Positions 25,031 to 37,310 of a DNA stretch of 64,000 nucleotides are shown piece by piece. The DNA lies in NCBI RefSeq assembly GCF_017591425.1, contig NW_024466218.1:13778001-13842000 (forward strand), given 5' to 3'. Origin of the DNA: Ochotona curzoniae (taxonomy: Eukaryota > Chordata > Mammalia > Lagomorpha > Ochotonidae). Below the pieces are notes generated by a model. That model saw only the letters and a list, made by a program, of their open reading frames with translations, did not search any database and was not told the origin of the DNA. Every line of letters begins with the position of its first letter. The stretch's first letter is position 1. The position numbers were made by a program, and so were the translations under genes.

Positions 25031-25304
25031 GAGGGGATAACGTAGTAGAAATAAGTTTGTTGTAAATCAAACTATTGTCCTCAGCTACAAGGAGGTCGCA
25101 GAATCTAATCCTAAGCCTAATTGCCTACAAATGAAACACTTTAATATCAAATCTTAAGTTGTGCCCCAGATCTGAGGAGTGAGGAGAGATGAATTACTGC
25201 ATTTTTTTCTTCCCAGGTGAGTATTTATTCCATTTCATCAATGGGGAAGTATATTAGCGCAAATACTTGCTCTTCAAATGTTTTATTTGCTTTTTTTTTC
25301 ATTG

Positions 25305-25641
25305 TTTGAAAGATTTATGGATTTTTATTGCAAAATCAGATATACGGAGAGGAGGAGAGACAAAAAGGAAGATCTTCCGTTCATTGATTCACTCACTCAC
25401 TCGCCAAGTGGCCACAATGGCTAGAGCCTTGTTGATCTAAGCTGGGAACCTGAAGCTTCTTCCAGGTCTCCCATGTGGGTGCAGGGTCCCAAGGCTTTAG
25501 GCTGTCCTGGACTGCATTCCCAGGCCAAAAGCTGGGAGCTTAATGAGAAGTGGGGTGGCCTGGATTAGACAGGGTGCCTACATGGGATCCTGGCACATTC
25601 AAAGCAAGGACTTTAACCTTTAGGTTACCGCGCTGGGCCCA
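25305..25641 (-). mobile_element. CSINE, near full-length, moderately old
   Basis: aagatttatggatttttatt tail side, tcagatatacggagaggagg, a gtctcccatgtgggtgcagg segment, a catgggatcctgg segment and the head taccgcgctgggccc at 25627-25641. A (TCAC)-type slip (cactcactcactcg) is near 25390. No clean target-site duplication was found. Confidence 0.9.
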
Positions 25642-26552
25642 GAACAATATTTATTTTTGAATGACATTGAGACGTAACAAGACAGGGATGTGGTGGGAAG
25701 CCCCCATTTACTTGGTTAGTCCTCAGACACCTGCTCAAACTGTAAATTGATTCTCTACAATGCTATGACCATTTGTGGTTTAGGGACTCTTGGCACAGAT
25801 TTGGTTCCATTGCATCTGTTAAAAGTGTCATGTTCATGTATGTATGGGGAAATAGTATATAAACAGCAATGCAGTCCTAGCTTGTAACAGGTTCATCACC
25901 ATTGCCCAGTACTGAGACAGGTTTTTTTCTTCAGCTCACCCAGTGTGACTGTATTCCATGAAAGGTCCATGGCTTAGGTGAACCCATGTTACCTTGTCTT
26001 TGAGTTGTATTAAGCTCAACAGAAATGTACTTCTAAGATGCTCGAGACACATTGTTGGCTCTGAGGATAGGGTGATGCCTGCTCAGAAAGAAAGATAGGA
26101 TGCTGTGCCCTTTCTGAGAAGAATGTTTTACATTTCTTTTTGCAATTTCAAAAAGCTCTGCTCGACAAAAATGAAAGACAAAACACGCTCACTTTTTTTT
26201 TCTGAATGTTTGATACTCTCTCATTTGGAACTGACTGCTTCAGAGTGGAAACATCTTGACACAACTGTGCAAAAGTATCTGGATTCAATCCTGATGCTTT
26301 TGCTCCGGATCCAGGGCTTGCTTAGTGACTTGCAGTACATTCATTACTATGGGAAATCTATTTTGCAGAGTAATTTAAACAATGCAAAAAGCATTTACGT
26401 CAATGGGTATGCAATAATTATGAGGATTTATAATAGTTATGATTGCCACAAATTTGATTAGAAGGCTCTTGACACAATGTGGCTATAGAAGTAATTGCAT
26501 TTTTCTTTTTAATAGAGGAACATCTAACACCTATTAAGCATTTAATAATTTC
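25642..26552. other. Unassigned DNA
   Basis: No transposon recognised. The 118-codon plus-strand frame at 26105-26461 has no family signature or exon borders and is taken as chance. Confidence 0.4.
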
Positions 26553-26700
26553 TTGAGGTAATGTGATATATTGGGAAGAATGTGTTGGAATTAAAAACTT
26601 AGTTCAAGTCCAGCTGGAACTATGCAATCTTAAAAGACCATTTTTTTTTCTGCATGTGCTTGGTTTCCAATATTAAGTGAAGAGTTACACTTAAAAGTGA
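26553..26700 (+). repeat. MIR SINE relic
   Basis: gaggtaatgtgatatattgg, a gaatgtgttggaatta segment and cttagttcaagtccagct follow the MIR tRNA-related head and core in order. The part after 26640 is weaker. Confidence 0.5.
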
Positions 26701-27599
26701 AACTCCGTTTAGACCATAATTTGTAAATTCAAAGTTTATCTTTTAAATTATAATATGAAATTGCTAAAATAACTAAACAATAGTATTTTAGTCTTAATGT
26801 GTGCATACATGGCAGTAGGCATGCATATATGCACGTTTGTGTATGTGTGCATGCATGTGATAGCGAGGCAGACAACGTGCATGCTAAGGCCTTGCTGGGA
26901 CAGTCACTGCAGCCATGAAGGCCTACATGTAGCGATTAGGTCTTCAACAGACTGGATGAGGCCCACTTACATCTTGCAGGACAACTGGCTTTCTCAATTC
27001 AGCAATTTAACTATTAGTCTTATGCAAATCCCCTCACGGATGTACCTGGATATAATATTTAAACAAGCCTGTGACCACTGTGTGACTCCATAATAATGCA
27101 CATGCTTACAACTGATAATAACGTAGCAGTACCTTATCAGTTGCACATCCTAACACATATTAAACCATACTGAATTTCCAAATGAACTCACAGGGTTATC
27201 ACTCCACATACTCTGACACAAAAAAACCTTTGGTCAATCTGAAATGCATTAACATATTTTCTTAAAAGAGAAGGTAAAGATTTTTAATGATGTTTGCTCT
27301 TCTGGGCATTTAGTAACTTAACTAGTTTTCAATAAAATAGGCAAGAGTTAAATAAAATTAGGTATACTTAGTGCATTTTATCTTATATGATAAGGAAATG
27401 CAAGAGAGAAAAAATATTTGCTAAATATGTAAAACCAAGCATACACACAAGCATGTTTAACCTATAAACAGGAGCATTAATCACACAGTCCACTCTTCTA
27501 TAACAGGTCATACATGTGTAGCTTGCACTTACAACTCGCTCGTCCCACTACACATTATATGGGCCCTTTTCTCCCTCTTTTTTAAAATTTGTTTTTTCT
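26701..27599. other. Unassigned DNA
   Basis: No repeat recognised. If the neighbouring ERV-L fragment kept a 3' LTR it would lie here on the minus strand, but I cannot identify one. Confidence 0.4.
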
Positions 27600-28760
27600 C
27601 TATGCAGGCACTTCCACTGATGACAAATTTTTGCCTGGTTGGCAATCCAAACATCATTCCTGAAGATTCTGGGCCATTAGTGAGCCTGACCGCACTGGGT
27701 TATTGCTATGCCCCATTGAACTTAATCACAAGATGTGACAATATTAAGAGATACCATTAGGAATCTCATGTATCCCAGAGAGTACCTTCATTCCAGAACA
27801 GTATTCCAATTCCCCTTGGTAGCTGGAATCAATCAATCTAGCCAACATAGGAATTTCATTTTCCTTCTCTTTTTGTTGTATCAAAAGTGAGAGTCCAGAG
27901 TGGTACCCTAACTTCCAGTTTAGTGGAATGACTGATACTCCTGGTAGAAATATGCTTCCACTTGAAGTTAAGAGTGCTAAAATAGCAGGAAATGAGGTCA
28001 CAGGACCAGAAAGGAAATATTTTGCTACTAGTTTATAAGGAATAAGAGGTGCTATCCTTCAGTTTTTAATGTCTTGATTCCTGGCCCCATGAATCATGAT
28101 GACAGGATCCTGTATCTGGCATCACACTGTGCAAGTTGATTTGGAGATGATTCAGCTTTCTGGATGCCCTACACCAATGCTTCAGACACTGCCGCTTAAG
28201 AGGAATTACAGTGGAGTAATCAAAATGTCATTCTACAGTTCTGACTCAAAAAGTGTCTCAGGATACTGGGGAACATGGAAAAACCAGTGAATTTCATTGA
28301 TATGAGTCCATTGCCACATATTTTACATTGTGAAGTAGTTTCTTCATCAGATGTATGCTGCTTGGGATACAGCACTGATTAAAGAGGAATTCTGTAAGTC
28401 CATGGTTATTAGTTCTATCAGAATTATTGAGTGTGGAAGACAACATTCAAAATATGCAGTCCCTGTCTTGATGGAAGCAGTCCTATGTAAGCCACCTGGT
28501 CACCACACAAAATGTTCTCGGCTTGGAGAGTTAGTGCTGGCCTCCGCTCTGCTACATCGGGCACTCGGGCAGGGCACGTGGTCGTCAGCTTAGCCTTGGT
28601 GAGTGATTGTTTGTACATGTTGCTGAACACAGGCATAATTTCCATTCTGGATATAACATTTTGTCAAAGAAACAACTGGACAAAGGCAAGGGCTGGAAAA
28701 AAGACTGGCATCCACACAACAGGCCATTCTGTAGTCATTAAATATGCTGATATCAGTCTT
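27600..28760 (-). mobile_element. Decayed ERV-L endogenous retrovirus fragment (pol: integrase then dUTPase-like)
   Basis: The minus strand carries remnants of an ERV-L class pol region. At 28645-28424 an open stretch contains integrase-type segments (AKLTTTCPARVPD, GDQVAYIGLLPSRQG). Near 28290-28260 the motif HVPQYPE fits the integrase core further on, soon followed by stops. At 28001-27744 another open stretch (VIPLNWKLGYHSGLSLLIQQ and onward) fits the dUTPase-like domain that ERV-L elements carry downstream of integrase. The order integrase-dUTPase is diagnostic of the ERV-L group. Frames are broken by several stops and shifts, no reverse transcriptase or LTR was recognised, and the copy is plainly inactive. 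Confidence 0.75.
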
Positions 28761-29769
28761 GCTTGATTATTAAGTTGGCATACAGTGTCTCTAGGTTTTT
28801 GTGTCCTTGTTCAAATGGGCCATATGTGGAACTTGACCAATTCTATTATAGGGTTTCACCTCTGAGCTTCTAGACATTTCTTTTAATTTAATGCTGAGAA
28901 GATCAAGAAAGGAACTTGAAGTAATATGGGAAAAATTTCCAAAACAATGTTTTTAGAAAACTATCTTTCTAGCCTCTTGCTCAGTTCCTGTATCCACCTT
29001 GACTGCCTCTTTAAGCTAGGTGCAATAAAACCTGTTTCATTCTTTTGATAAATCATATGCTAACACCCGACTGGACTACTGACATTACACTAGTCACATC
29101 CCCTGTAGTTTTCTTCTCCACTTGTTGAAATGTTAATCATTCCTAAAATTTATGATAGAATTAAGTGCTAATACCTTTCAAATGTTTTCCCCGATTTCTT
29201 TTCTCAATGATATTGCTCCCTCAATCAAACACATAGTTTTAGTTTTTTAGCTTGCAAATGACTGTTATACTGCCCTTTATCTGAACATTTCCTGTCTTCG
29301 ACTTCATTGTCACATGAGTAAGAGGTCAGAGTGCCCTTAGGAGACAATGAAGCCACAACAACATTGCACAGGATTCCAGACTAAAGCATGTCAACCTCTG
29401 TCTCCTTGTCTCTTTTACTCTTCCCAATAAATCTTATGTCAAACGCCGTATCAGTATTATTACTTTGTAAAAAGCAAAACAATAAAATTCCAGTGTTTAC
29501 AACGATGAGCTTGTGATTAGTAGAAATTTGCTGAAATTAATGTTGAAAGTAATGGCCAAGAATTAGAAACTGGCTTTGAAATAAGAACCTTCTTCTAGCT
29601 CGTCTCTTAACCTGCTGTGAAGACGGTGCTCATCGCCTGAATTTCGCCCTTGCCAGTGATAGACAGCTTTTGTTTTTGCTGTAGTTAATAAACCTTAATA
29701 AGGCAATAGAAGTTGACAGATTATTTTCTTTTCCTGAGATAAGTTAAAAAAAATTAAAAACTAATCAGA
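28761..29769. other. Unassigned DNA
   Basis: May contain further unrecognised retroviral sequence. Two plus-strand AATAAA motifs (near 29026 and 29426) sit in LTR-like contexts but no LTR ends were found. Confidence 0.3.
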
Positions 29770-29935
29770 ATGGCTGATGTCACTTGTGAAGAGCTAGACC
29801 CAGATAAGACCATGGAGAACTTCTTATAGAAGAGACAGGCCTTTGTGGAATCCACCAAGACATTATTTGAGGTTGATCTCTAGGACGTCTCAGTCTCTTG
29901 CGGGAACTCATTATGGGAAAAAATAAACTTTTTTT
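29770..29935 (+). other. Short coding-like stretch, possible retropseudogene fragment
   Basis: An ATG at about 29770 opens a frame of 19 codons (MADVTCEELDPDKTMENFL) that meets TAG. It resumes in the same frame for about 17 codons and meets TAG again, then runs on to an AATAAA and a T run near 29930. The composition looks coding but I do not recognise the protein; chance is a real alternative. Confidence 0.2.
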
Positions 29936-30424
29936 TTCCTTCTGAAACATAAAACTGCGTTAAAGGGTTGGTGGAGAAATTGAAGTAAAAAGTTTATTTT
30001 GTGCAAAAAATTGAAATTCATGATTTTTTCATAGTAAACACTTCCAAGAATTCTTTGTAGGCTCTTTGTGCACTTAATTTCATCTTATTTTTGCACCATT
30101 AGAACTTATCTTGTCATTTCACGTTCCACAAATTTGTAAAATCTCCTGTTGTAAATCCCAAATGGAAGAGGTTGGGCACTGGATGTGCAATCATGTTCAA
30201 ATCATTGCAAATCATGTTCAAGGCTTCTCCAAGGCTAGAAGAAACAACTTAAGGAACAAAGTAGGCTAAACGCTAACATGAGCAGTACTGACGTGATGGA
30301 ATATTATAGCCAAGATTTAGTGGAATTTTACTTCGATTTGATATACTTGTACAATTTTAGAAATCTCAGAATAAGAGAACCAAAAAAACCAAAACTAAGT
30401 ACACACTTGCACACGCACCCACAA

Positions 30425-30446
30425 TCACACACACACACACACACGC
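30425..30446. repeat. (CA)n microsatellite
   Basis: An uninterrupted CA run preceded by a degenerate CA-rich stretch from about 30400. Confidence 0.9.
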
Positions 30447-30623
30447 ATGCATGTTTGAGAGCCAAATGATTTGTTAAATTCTTGGCAACAGGCAATGTTA
30501 CAAAATTATCATTAACACCTAAAAGATATGTCTATGTTCAAAATTCTATCTCTAACAGATAAAACAAAAATCAGAGTTAATGGCATATTATTCTCCTTTG
30601 AATATGACATTGTTTTATTAATT

Positions 30624-30765
30624 GAACATTTCTCAAAATCACCTGAAGAACTTGTTAAAACACAGATTTCTGTGCTGCCTGCAGAGTTTCTTATTTAGAA
30701 GAGCTGTGGGGGAGGTCCCATGTATCACAGATGAACACATTTCCAGGTGACAATGATGAATACCT
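30624..30765 (+). mobile_element. MER5-type hAT-Charlie DNA transposon relic
   Basis: The sequence runs catttctcaaaatcacctga, gaacttgttaaaacacagat, then a cagagtttcttatttag segment and ttccaggtgacaatgatgaa. This is the internal order of the non-autonomous MER5A/B element. The outer part of the left terminal repeat is worn and the right terminal repeat is not recognisable. It is an ancient, placental-wide family. Confidence 0.75.
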
Positions 30766-30817
30766 GAAAGAACACAAAATTCCTCCTTAGTACGAAATGT
30801 CACTAGTACAAGAATAC

Positions 30818-30880
30818 ACTAGGCAGGAAACTGAAGACACAGAGTAAGAAAACTGATTTGTTCAAGTGTGAGAGTTCTTG
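30818..30880 (-). repeat. MIR/L2-type relic
   Basis: aggaaactgaagacacagag followed by aaaactgatttgttcaagtg matches the reverse complement of the conserved MIR 3' half. Confidence 0.5.
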
Positions 30881-33800
30881 GTGCTTCAAGAAATATGAGA
30901 TATAAAAAGCTAAATATTACATATATTATATATTAAGGAGTATGGCAGACATATATTTATGCCTCATATAATTGAAACGTTTTTGGCCTAGAGTCTCATT
31001 TGATCTTGAAATATGTTTAAATCATATTGTTAGGTGGACTGCTATGACATTCATATTTTATTACTTACATGAGAGCACAAAATCATTAAAATGCATCTTT
31101 TCACAAAATTAAGCATCCTCCAAATATTCTTAATTTTTTTAAGCATTTGAATGTGCCTAGTATTTCTAAATCAGATTTTAATATGAAAACTAATATTGGA
31201 AAACAACATGGTCTTGAACAGACATGAAGAGGAGATGTGTGACACAGCCACATTTCCACAGGTGGTTAAGACAAGTCAGAATTCATTGTTTCTGGCAGTG
31301 ACAGAGTCGAGGAGCAGGTGTCCAACATTAATCCACATAGCCTTATGACGTTAATGGGAGTCCTGTGGCTTCATTCCCAAGTACCACTTTGAACATTCAT
31401 CCCATGATATGAATTAACACAATGTAGTTCCTGCACTGCTGGGTCTTATTGCTTAATTAATGTGATCATAATGACAGTGGGGGACTCTAAATTTTCTGTC
31501 ATTTTCATGTCCTATAAAGTTTCAATAGAGTAATGAGGTTCATAAGAAGATGAGCCATTTGCATGTAACAGTTTAAGTGAGAGGCTTAGAGGCAATGTCC
31601 ACCATTAAAAAGAGGTTATGCAAAGATATTGGCTAAGAAAGACATATGATGTGTGAGAAATTTTAATATTTATGATGAGTATCTCAGTGCTAAACTCTCA
31701 AGAATTAATTTTCAATCAGTTGTACCATGTCTCCATTACACTCCAAAAAGGGAAACAATCCGTTAAGCTGACACAAATCGACTAGCACTTTCTTTCCTTT
31801 TAACAGGTGATTATAAACTCTGTCCCTATACCAGATTTTGTTGTGTAACCTTTGGATTTGGTGGAGTGGAGAAGAAATAGTTCAATGATTCAATGACATA
31901 TGTCACATTTCTATACTTCCCTTTAAATTCATAAATTTACCATTTCTAATTGTCTTTTTTCTCTTTATCATTGGTAGCAATTTACACTATTGTTTATTAT
32001 ATATATGTACATATGCATATATATAATTGTTCCTCTTTCTGTCATGCCTGTAATCTTATTAAAATATTCGGGTCCTTCTTGTTTCTTGTATAACCCTAGT
32101 ATCACGCATCTTTTGACTGTGTCTTACCAAAAAATAACCCTTTCATTCAAGCGGACCCACATATTCCAAACTTGACAGCCTCTCTGCATTGTCATTACTG
32201 CTTTTAGCTTGTCTTGCATGTTTAAATAATTTAAGTTGTGAAACTAAAGAGAGGATTCCCTTAGAAGTATATTAGAAATTCAGAGAGGAAAGTCTGATCC
32301 ATGTTTTTGCTGACCCAAACTACCTCTGCTTTCTAACACAGTAAAGACACACCAGATTTTTTTTTTCAAAATAAGGACTAAAATGTAATTTCAGCTTTTC
32401 TTGATGTGCTAAAGCATACCCAACACCATGAACAGTTATTACCCAAAGAAACAGACAGCTTTTTAAGGACTTGTCTAGTTTCTCCATGAAATTATTCAAA
32501 TTTGTTCATAGAGTAATTGGATCTTTGTGTATGTAGCCTGTTTCTACTCTTGAAGGTTTCAGGCATTCCAAGTTTCAGCTGCTCCGGAGCGGCAAGGGGC
32601 TATATTAATATACTCTAATGCCATAATTTATACTGTAGTGAAAATGGTGTACTGCTTTATACACATGGGCTGGCAAAAAAACAGTGTCAACATTTCCAGG
32701 GTTAGGAGGCCTCAGATAATATCTCATATTATCATTTTAATATTTGGAAAACAAAATGTGAAAGTTTATAAGAAAATATAAATGTAAATTTCATTCTATT
32801 GTGTGTATCATTTGGATACTTATGGCTGTTAAATTTGGATTTTATAATCAGAATGTCCTAAGTCACTTAGGAGTAGAAACATTATATCAACCTTGTTTAT
32901 GATTTAGTCTTCAATATTTGTAAAAGGTCAGAGATTAAAACTCTAGAAACCAAAAAAAGTAATGTTTATAGCATAGAAGTCATGTCAAAAAAATTCTTAG
33001 TTTCACAACATTAGTTAAGGAAAACGTACTATTAGAAAGGGGCTGACGCCTTAAAAGGTGGTTGCAAACTCAATTTAGACTTACGTGAATAATTTTGGGG
33101 CACTAAAAATGGCTAAAAATGTTGGGAAAATTGGGAAAATATTGGGTAGTTCTGGAGGGTTCCTACAATTATTTTTACCTATTTTTGACTTCTTTTAGTG
33201 CACAAGCCCACCTTGGTTTAGCAGGTTTTATCAGATACAGGAGATGTGAAAATGAGAAGGTGAGGGTGTGAAATGGTAGAATAAATCTGAGGTCACCCGA
33301 TCTAATAATTTTCATGTTATTCACACTGAAGCTGAATACTAGAGAACGAAATTGTTTGACTAGGAAAATTTAAATATATAAATTATATATTAAATATAAT
33401 TAAATATAATATATAAATAGCACAAGTAAAATAAAAACAAGCTCCTAACTTTTAGCTTGTTTATCTAAATTGTCAACTGAGATTCTAGGTGCTAAAATAC
33501 AGACTAAATACCAAATAAATAATATTGGATTCTCCCTAATGAGGTTTTAATCGATGGTGAAACACATATATATAAGTGGTACCATAAGGTTACATCTTCT
33601 AGTATGTTGTAGCCATATCAACTTATTTAAATGTAATAAAAGCTGTTTTCACAATGACAGAAATCACCTAATGAAATATTTCACAGAACATGCTCAGATT
33701 ATTAAGAGGTAAATAGTTGTGTGTATGTATAAACCCTCTTTAGGAGTTTGTATTAGTTATTCTTCCTGGGGCCTTTTATTTGCCAAGCACATTTGATAGC

Positions 33801-34738
33801 AGAACTTATATACTGATATACCAGAACAGGAAAAATAATGTGAAGTCAGAGACCATATTTGTTTACTCATTTCTGTCTCAGGCATCCCTTATTTATTTAT
33901 TTTTTAATAATTTTGATCTTTCATCCAATGTATCATTTGTTTGTAAAGTTTTTTTTTTCTTCTGATTTCTGAACAAGTTGTTACAGTAATCTTCTTCCCA
34001 AATTAAAACGAATGGCCATTTGATGAGACATTCACCTTGAAAAGAAATTTGCTCTGGTCTAGTGGTCTAAGATCATCAGTTACACAACTGACAATCAATA
34101 CAACTTTGGGTGCTTAAATTCCAGTACAATATATTACATTTTTCACTAAAAGATCTAATACAAAAATGGACTGTATGTGATTTAATAGTGTAATATAGAA
34201 TTTTAAAGTTGTCTTACCAATTTTTCTTCTGGGCAGATTTTTAAAATCATTTAAAATCCCACGTGTTTCCTTGGAACTGTACTCACATCACAAGTAGCCT
34301 GAAAGTCAGACTGTAAAGTTGTCATCTCGTACAGGTTACAAGGAAGTGACCAAAAAAGAGGTAAAGCGGATCATATCATAAATGAACTCAACTATTAAGT
34401 ACATATTTAATGAATATGTCTTCTATCAGAATGTACATCTAGCATAATGATGATCTTTGGTGATTGACAATATCTTGCATCCATGGTGAGATATCAAAAT
34501 TTTCACATTATCACAAATGTCAGCATTAATCACTGCTACAAAATCTAGGCTTCAACACATGGAATAGGTGATTTATTGGCAAATTCACCATAGGCATGCA
34601 TTATATAAGATCTGAGCAATCTACTTAACACAAGCAAAAGGAAGAAGAAATCATTTCCAATTAACGGACACTTTCACAGATACTTGGCTTCAAATAAGAG
34701 TCACCCAAAACCCTTTGGCTTGAAGACTGATGCCTTGT
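30881..34738. other. Unassigned, repeat-poor DNA
   Basis: Nearly 4 kb with no CSINE or L1 recognised. It includes AT-alternating tracts (31998-32026 and 33370-33418) and a unique block at 31430-31620 with paired ATTA cores (gcttaattaatgtgatcata) that looks like non-coding regulatory sequence. Confidence 0.35.
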
Positions 34739-34740
34739 GG

Positions 34741-35160
34741 GACGTTAGAAATGGAAAAGAACAGCTTTCTCGAAAACTCTCCGTAACTTTGGAAATTCGA
34801 TGCACTCTCGAGTTCTCTTGAATAACTACAACGGAAAATAGAGATTGGCAAAGCTGTTTTACCTGAGGCTTCCGTGGATGTGGGGTCGTACTAATGATTT
34901 GCAGTGAAACATTCTAGAAGATGGTGGTGACTAAAAAAGTATTGACTCAATTCACAGTTTCCACCGATGTAGTTAGATTGCCAAAAATTAGATTTCAAAA
35001 TCCGAAGCGAAACAAGACTTCCAGAAGCCTAAGCGTTGTTCCAGGGAAGTTCTATAATGACTGAACGAGTGGTTGTTGAGAGCAGGTGAGACACAACGTG
35101 TAGAGTATTAGCTATATTATGAAGTTCTCTTCTGGGAATCTTAACCGGATTACAGAAGAC
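34741..35160. other. CpG-dense patch
   Basis: By direct count the 420 bases hold 15 CpG dinucleotides, against 3 in the preceding 420. Base composition is only about 42% G+C, so the observed/expected ratio is near 0.8 while most of this window is strongly CpG-depleted. No repeat family or coding frame explains it. It could be a recent insertion not yet decayed, or a germline-unmethylated regulatory site. Confidence 0.55.
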
Positions 35161-37149
35161 AGAACCTAATCATCTATGCTTTTTTATTTTATTTATTTAT
35201 TTATTTTGCCAGAATTGAGTGTTACTTTGCATTCACAGAATGGTAGGGGTGAAGAAAGCTCTGCTGCTGTATTGATGTGTTGCCTGCTACTAACCATCAG
35301 TATGTCATATTCTAGAATGAGTATTTCTTGACCATCTAAGTTTCCTATGATCTGACTCTGTTCTCTAAATTTGTGCATTAATTTTTCCCCATGTCATTCA
35401 CTTACAGAAATTCAAACACGAATTTATAGTGTGGTCCCAAGTGCCTGCGACACACCTTGGGTCTTTACAGTTTCATATGGGCAGGCTTTGTGCTCCTCAC
35501 TGCACTGCAGCCTGTTTGTGGTTTGATTGACTTTCTTCATTTAGCTTCAAATGGTTTCTTCAGTGTTACAACTATGACTGACAATCCAAAACACTTGAAT
35601 GAATGCACAAATGCGATATTTTCTCTTTCCTCACTAAAGCTGTGAGGATCTTGCACAAAGAATGCCTTGTTGCTGTTCCATGCTTTGGTTTATCTTTTTA
35701 CACTATATTGTAGCCAAGGATACATAAGTGAATGGATTTTTCATCTCAGTGGGTGTAGTAATTCCCTGGGACAATTTCTTATTCATCAGAACTGCATTTG
35801 TATATAAGTGCAAAAAACAGAAGCGAAAAATGGACAAAAATCTGCTGATTATTTAAAAATTTTTCACTAAAAAAACCAGCAGTAAAATAGCTGAAGCTCA
35901 AATGTAGAGAATCATGTCTCCTGAAAATAAAAATCGCCAAGCTCATAAACACCAAGGCTAGTGGTCAGGAATGAACAGATGTTTATTGCCTCATGTACCC
36001 TCTGCTACTCTGGGATAATCTCTTAAATATCCCAAATCCAGTTTGAATTTAAATTAGATTCATATTTTCTTTCACGATTATTCCATTAAAAATATCATAT
36101 GATTAGCCAATTAAATGGAGGGAAAAAATCAGTAGGAGAGCAATCCCCTTTAATATTTTCAATTAAGATGTAGTGTGGCCAATAAAAACGGCTTACATTT
36201 TCATTTTATGGGTACCTATGGAGAGCATTATGACACAAATGACTCAGAAGAAGGTAATCGTTTCAAAATATATTGTAGTGGAAGACTGTAAACAGTGCAG
36301 TGTGGTAGCTTACAAGGGATGTGATGAAAATACAAAGTTTTTTTTTCAAAGGGGATTCATGTTTATTTTATAGTCTTTTAGGGTGCTTGTGTCTGTCAAT
36401 TTATAGCACATATTTCTAAAATGCCACAGACTGTTCCCTCCTAAGGAAGGGTGGGGAGGTGAGGATGTACCATTAGGGCATAATACATTTTTTAGAAGAG
36501 AGTCATGTAGCAACTCCATCGTAGCTGCTGCCTAGATTTGAAGCAAAGCTTCAGCAGGGCATGCTGGAAAATCCTATTTTCTTACAGGACCATGAGGAGA
36601 AGGATGAGAGGGCTAGCAATATGAAATGTACCAGAAAGATCAAGACTATCTAACTCACAAAACAGCAACAAATGCTTTCAGGTCTGTGGCCACTTATGCT
36701 TGGGCTATTTACTTTTTTTATGGCTATTCTAGGTTGTATGATTTTTGATGACTAAAATTAATTATTCAATGATTCAATTGCAGTGCATGATGTAACAGGT
36801 TGTTCTATTTTGTTTTGTTTTTACAAGGTATTCTGTTTGTGTTATTATACTGAATGAGGCCAGCTGTGGTCACGTTCCGATTTGTCCAGAAAGGTCCTCA
36901 CCCCTTAGTGTTAGAAATGTTTATTTCAGTTTCATTAAGTATTTGAATACTTGATTATGGCTGATCAGAAATCTATTAGACCATATGGTTTTAGGGTAGA
37001 GACTTAAAGAATTTTTGTCATGAATATGAAAATAGACCGATAGTATCAAGAATATCTTTCAACAAAATAGCACATAATACAAAAATAAACAAATCGGTAG
37101 ATAATTAAAAGGCACAATTGTTAAGAAAATTTTGCTTAAACATCTTTAA
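35096..37149. other. Unassigned DNA
   Basis: No transposon recognised. It contains a (TTTA)n run at 35181-35206. The frames at 35193-35378, 35457-35645 and 36173-36373 show no family signature. Confidence 0.4.
35181..35206. repeat. (TTTA)n simple repeat
   Basis: About six units. It may be an old retroelement tail without a recognisable body. Confidence 0.85.
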
Positions 37150-37310
37150 TTAGACACAGTATGTACTTATGTCCGATACTGTACTAAGATTTAATGCACA
37201 TCACTTTTCCTGTATTTTCTCACAAACAAGTGCGATCAGCATTACAATCAGATTCAACACAGACCACGTGGCTAGCAAGTGGAGGAAGCTCAACAGATAA
37301 TTGAAGAAAT
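37150..37310 (-). repeat. MIR/L2 relic
   Basis: tgtacttatgtccgatactg, tactaagatttaatgcacat, a ttttctcacaaacaagtg segment and cgtggctagcaagtggagga follow the antisense MIR/L2 3' sequence in order. Confidence 0.5.

Noticed and set aside
28980..29440. Two AATAAA sites in LTR-like settings
   Set aside because: No LTR ends, TATA box or paired copy could be found.
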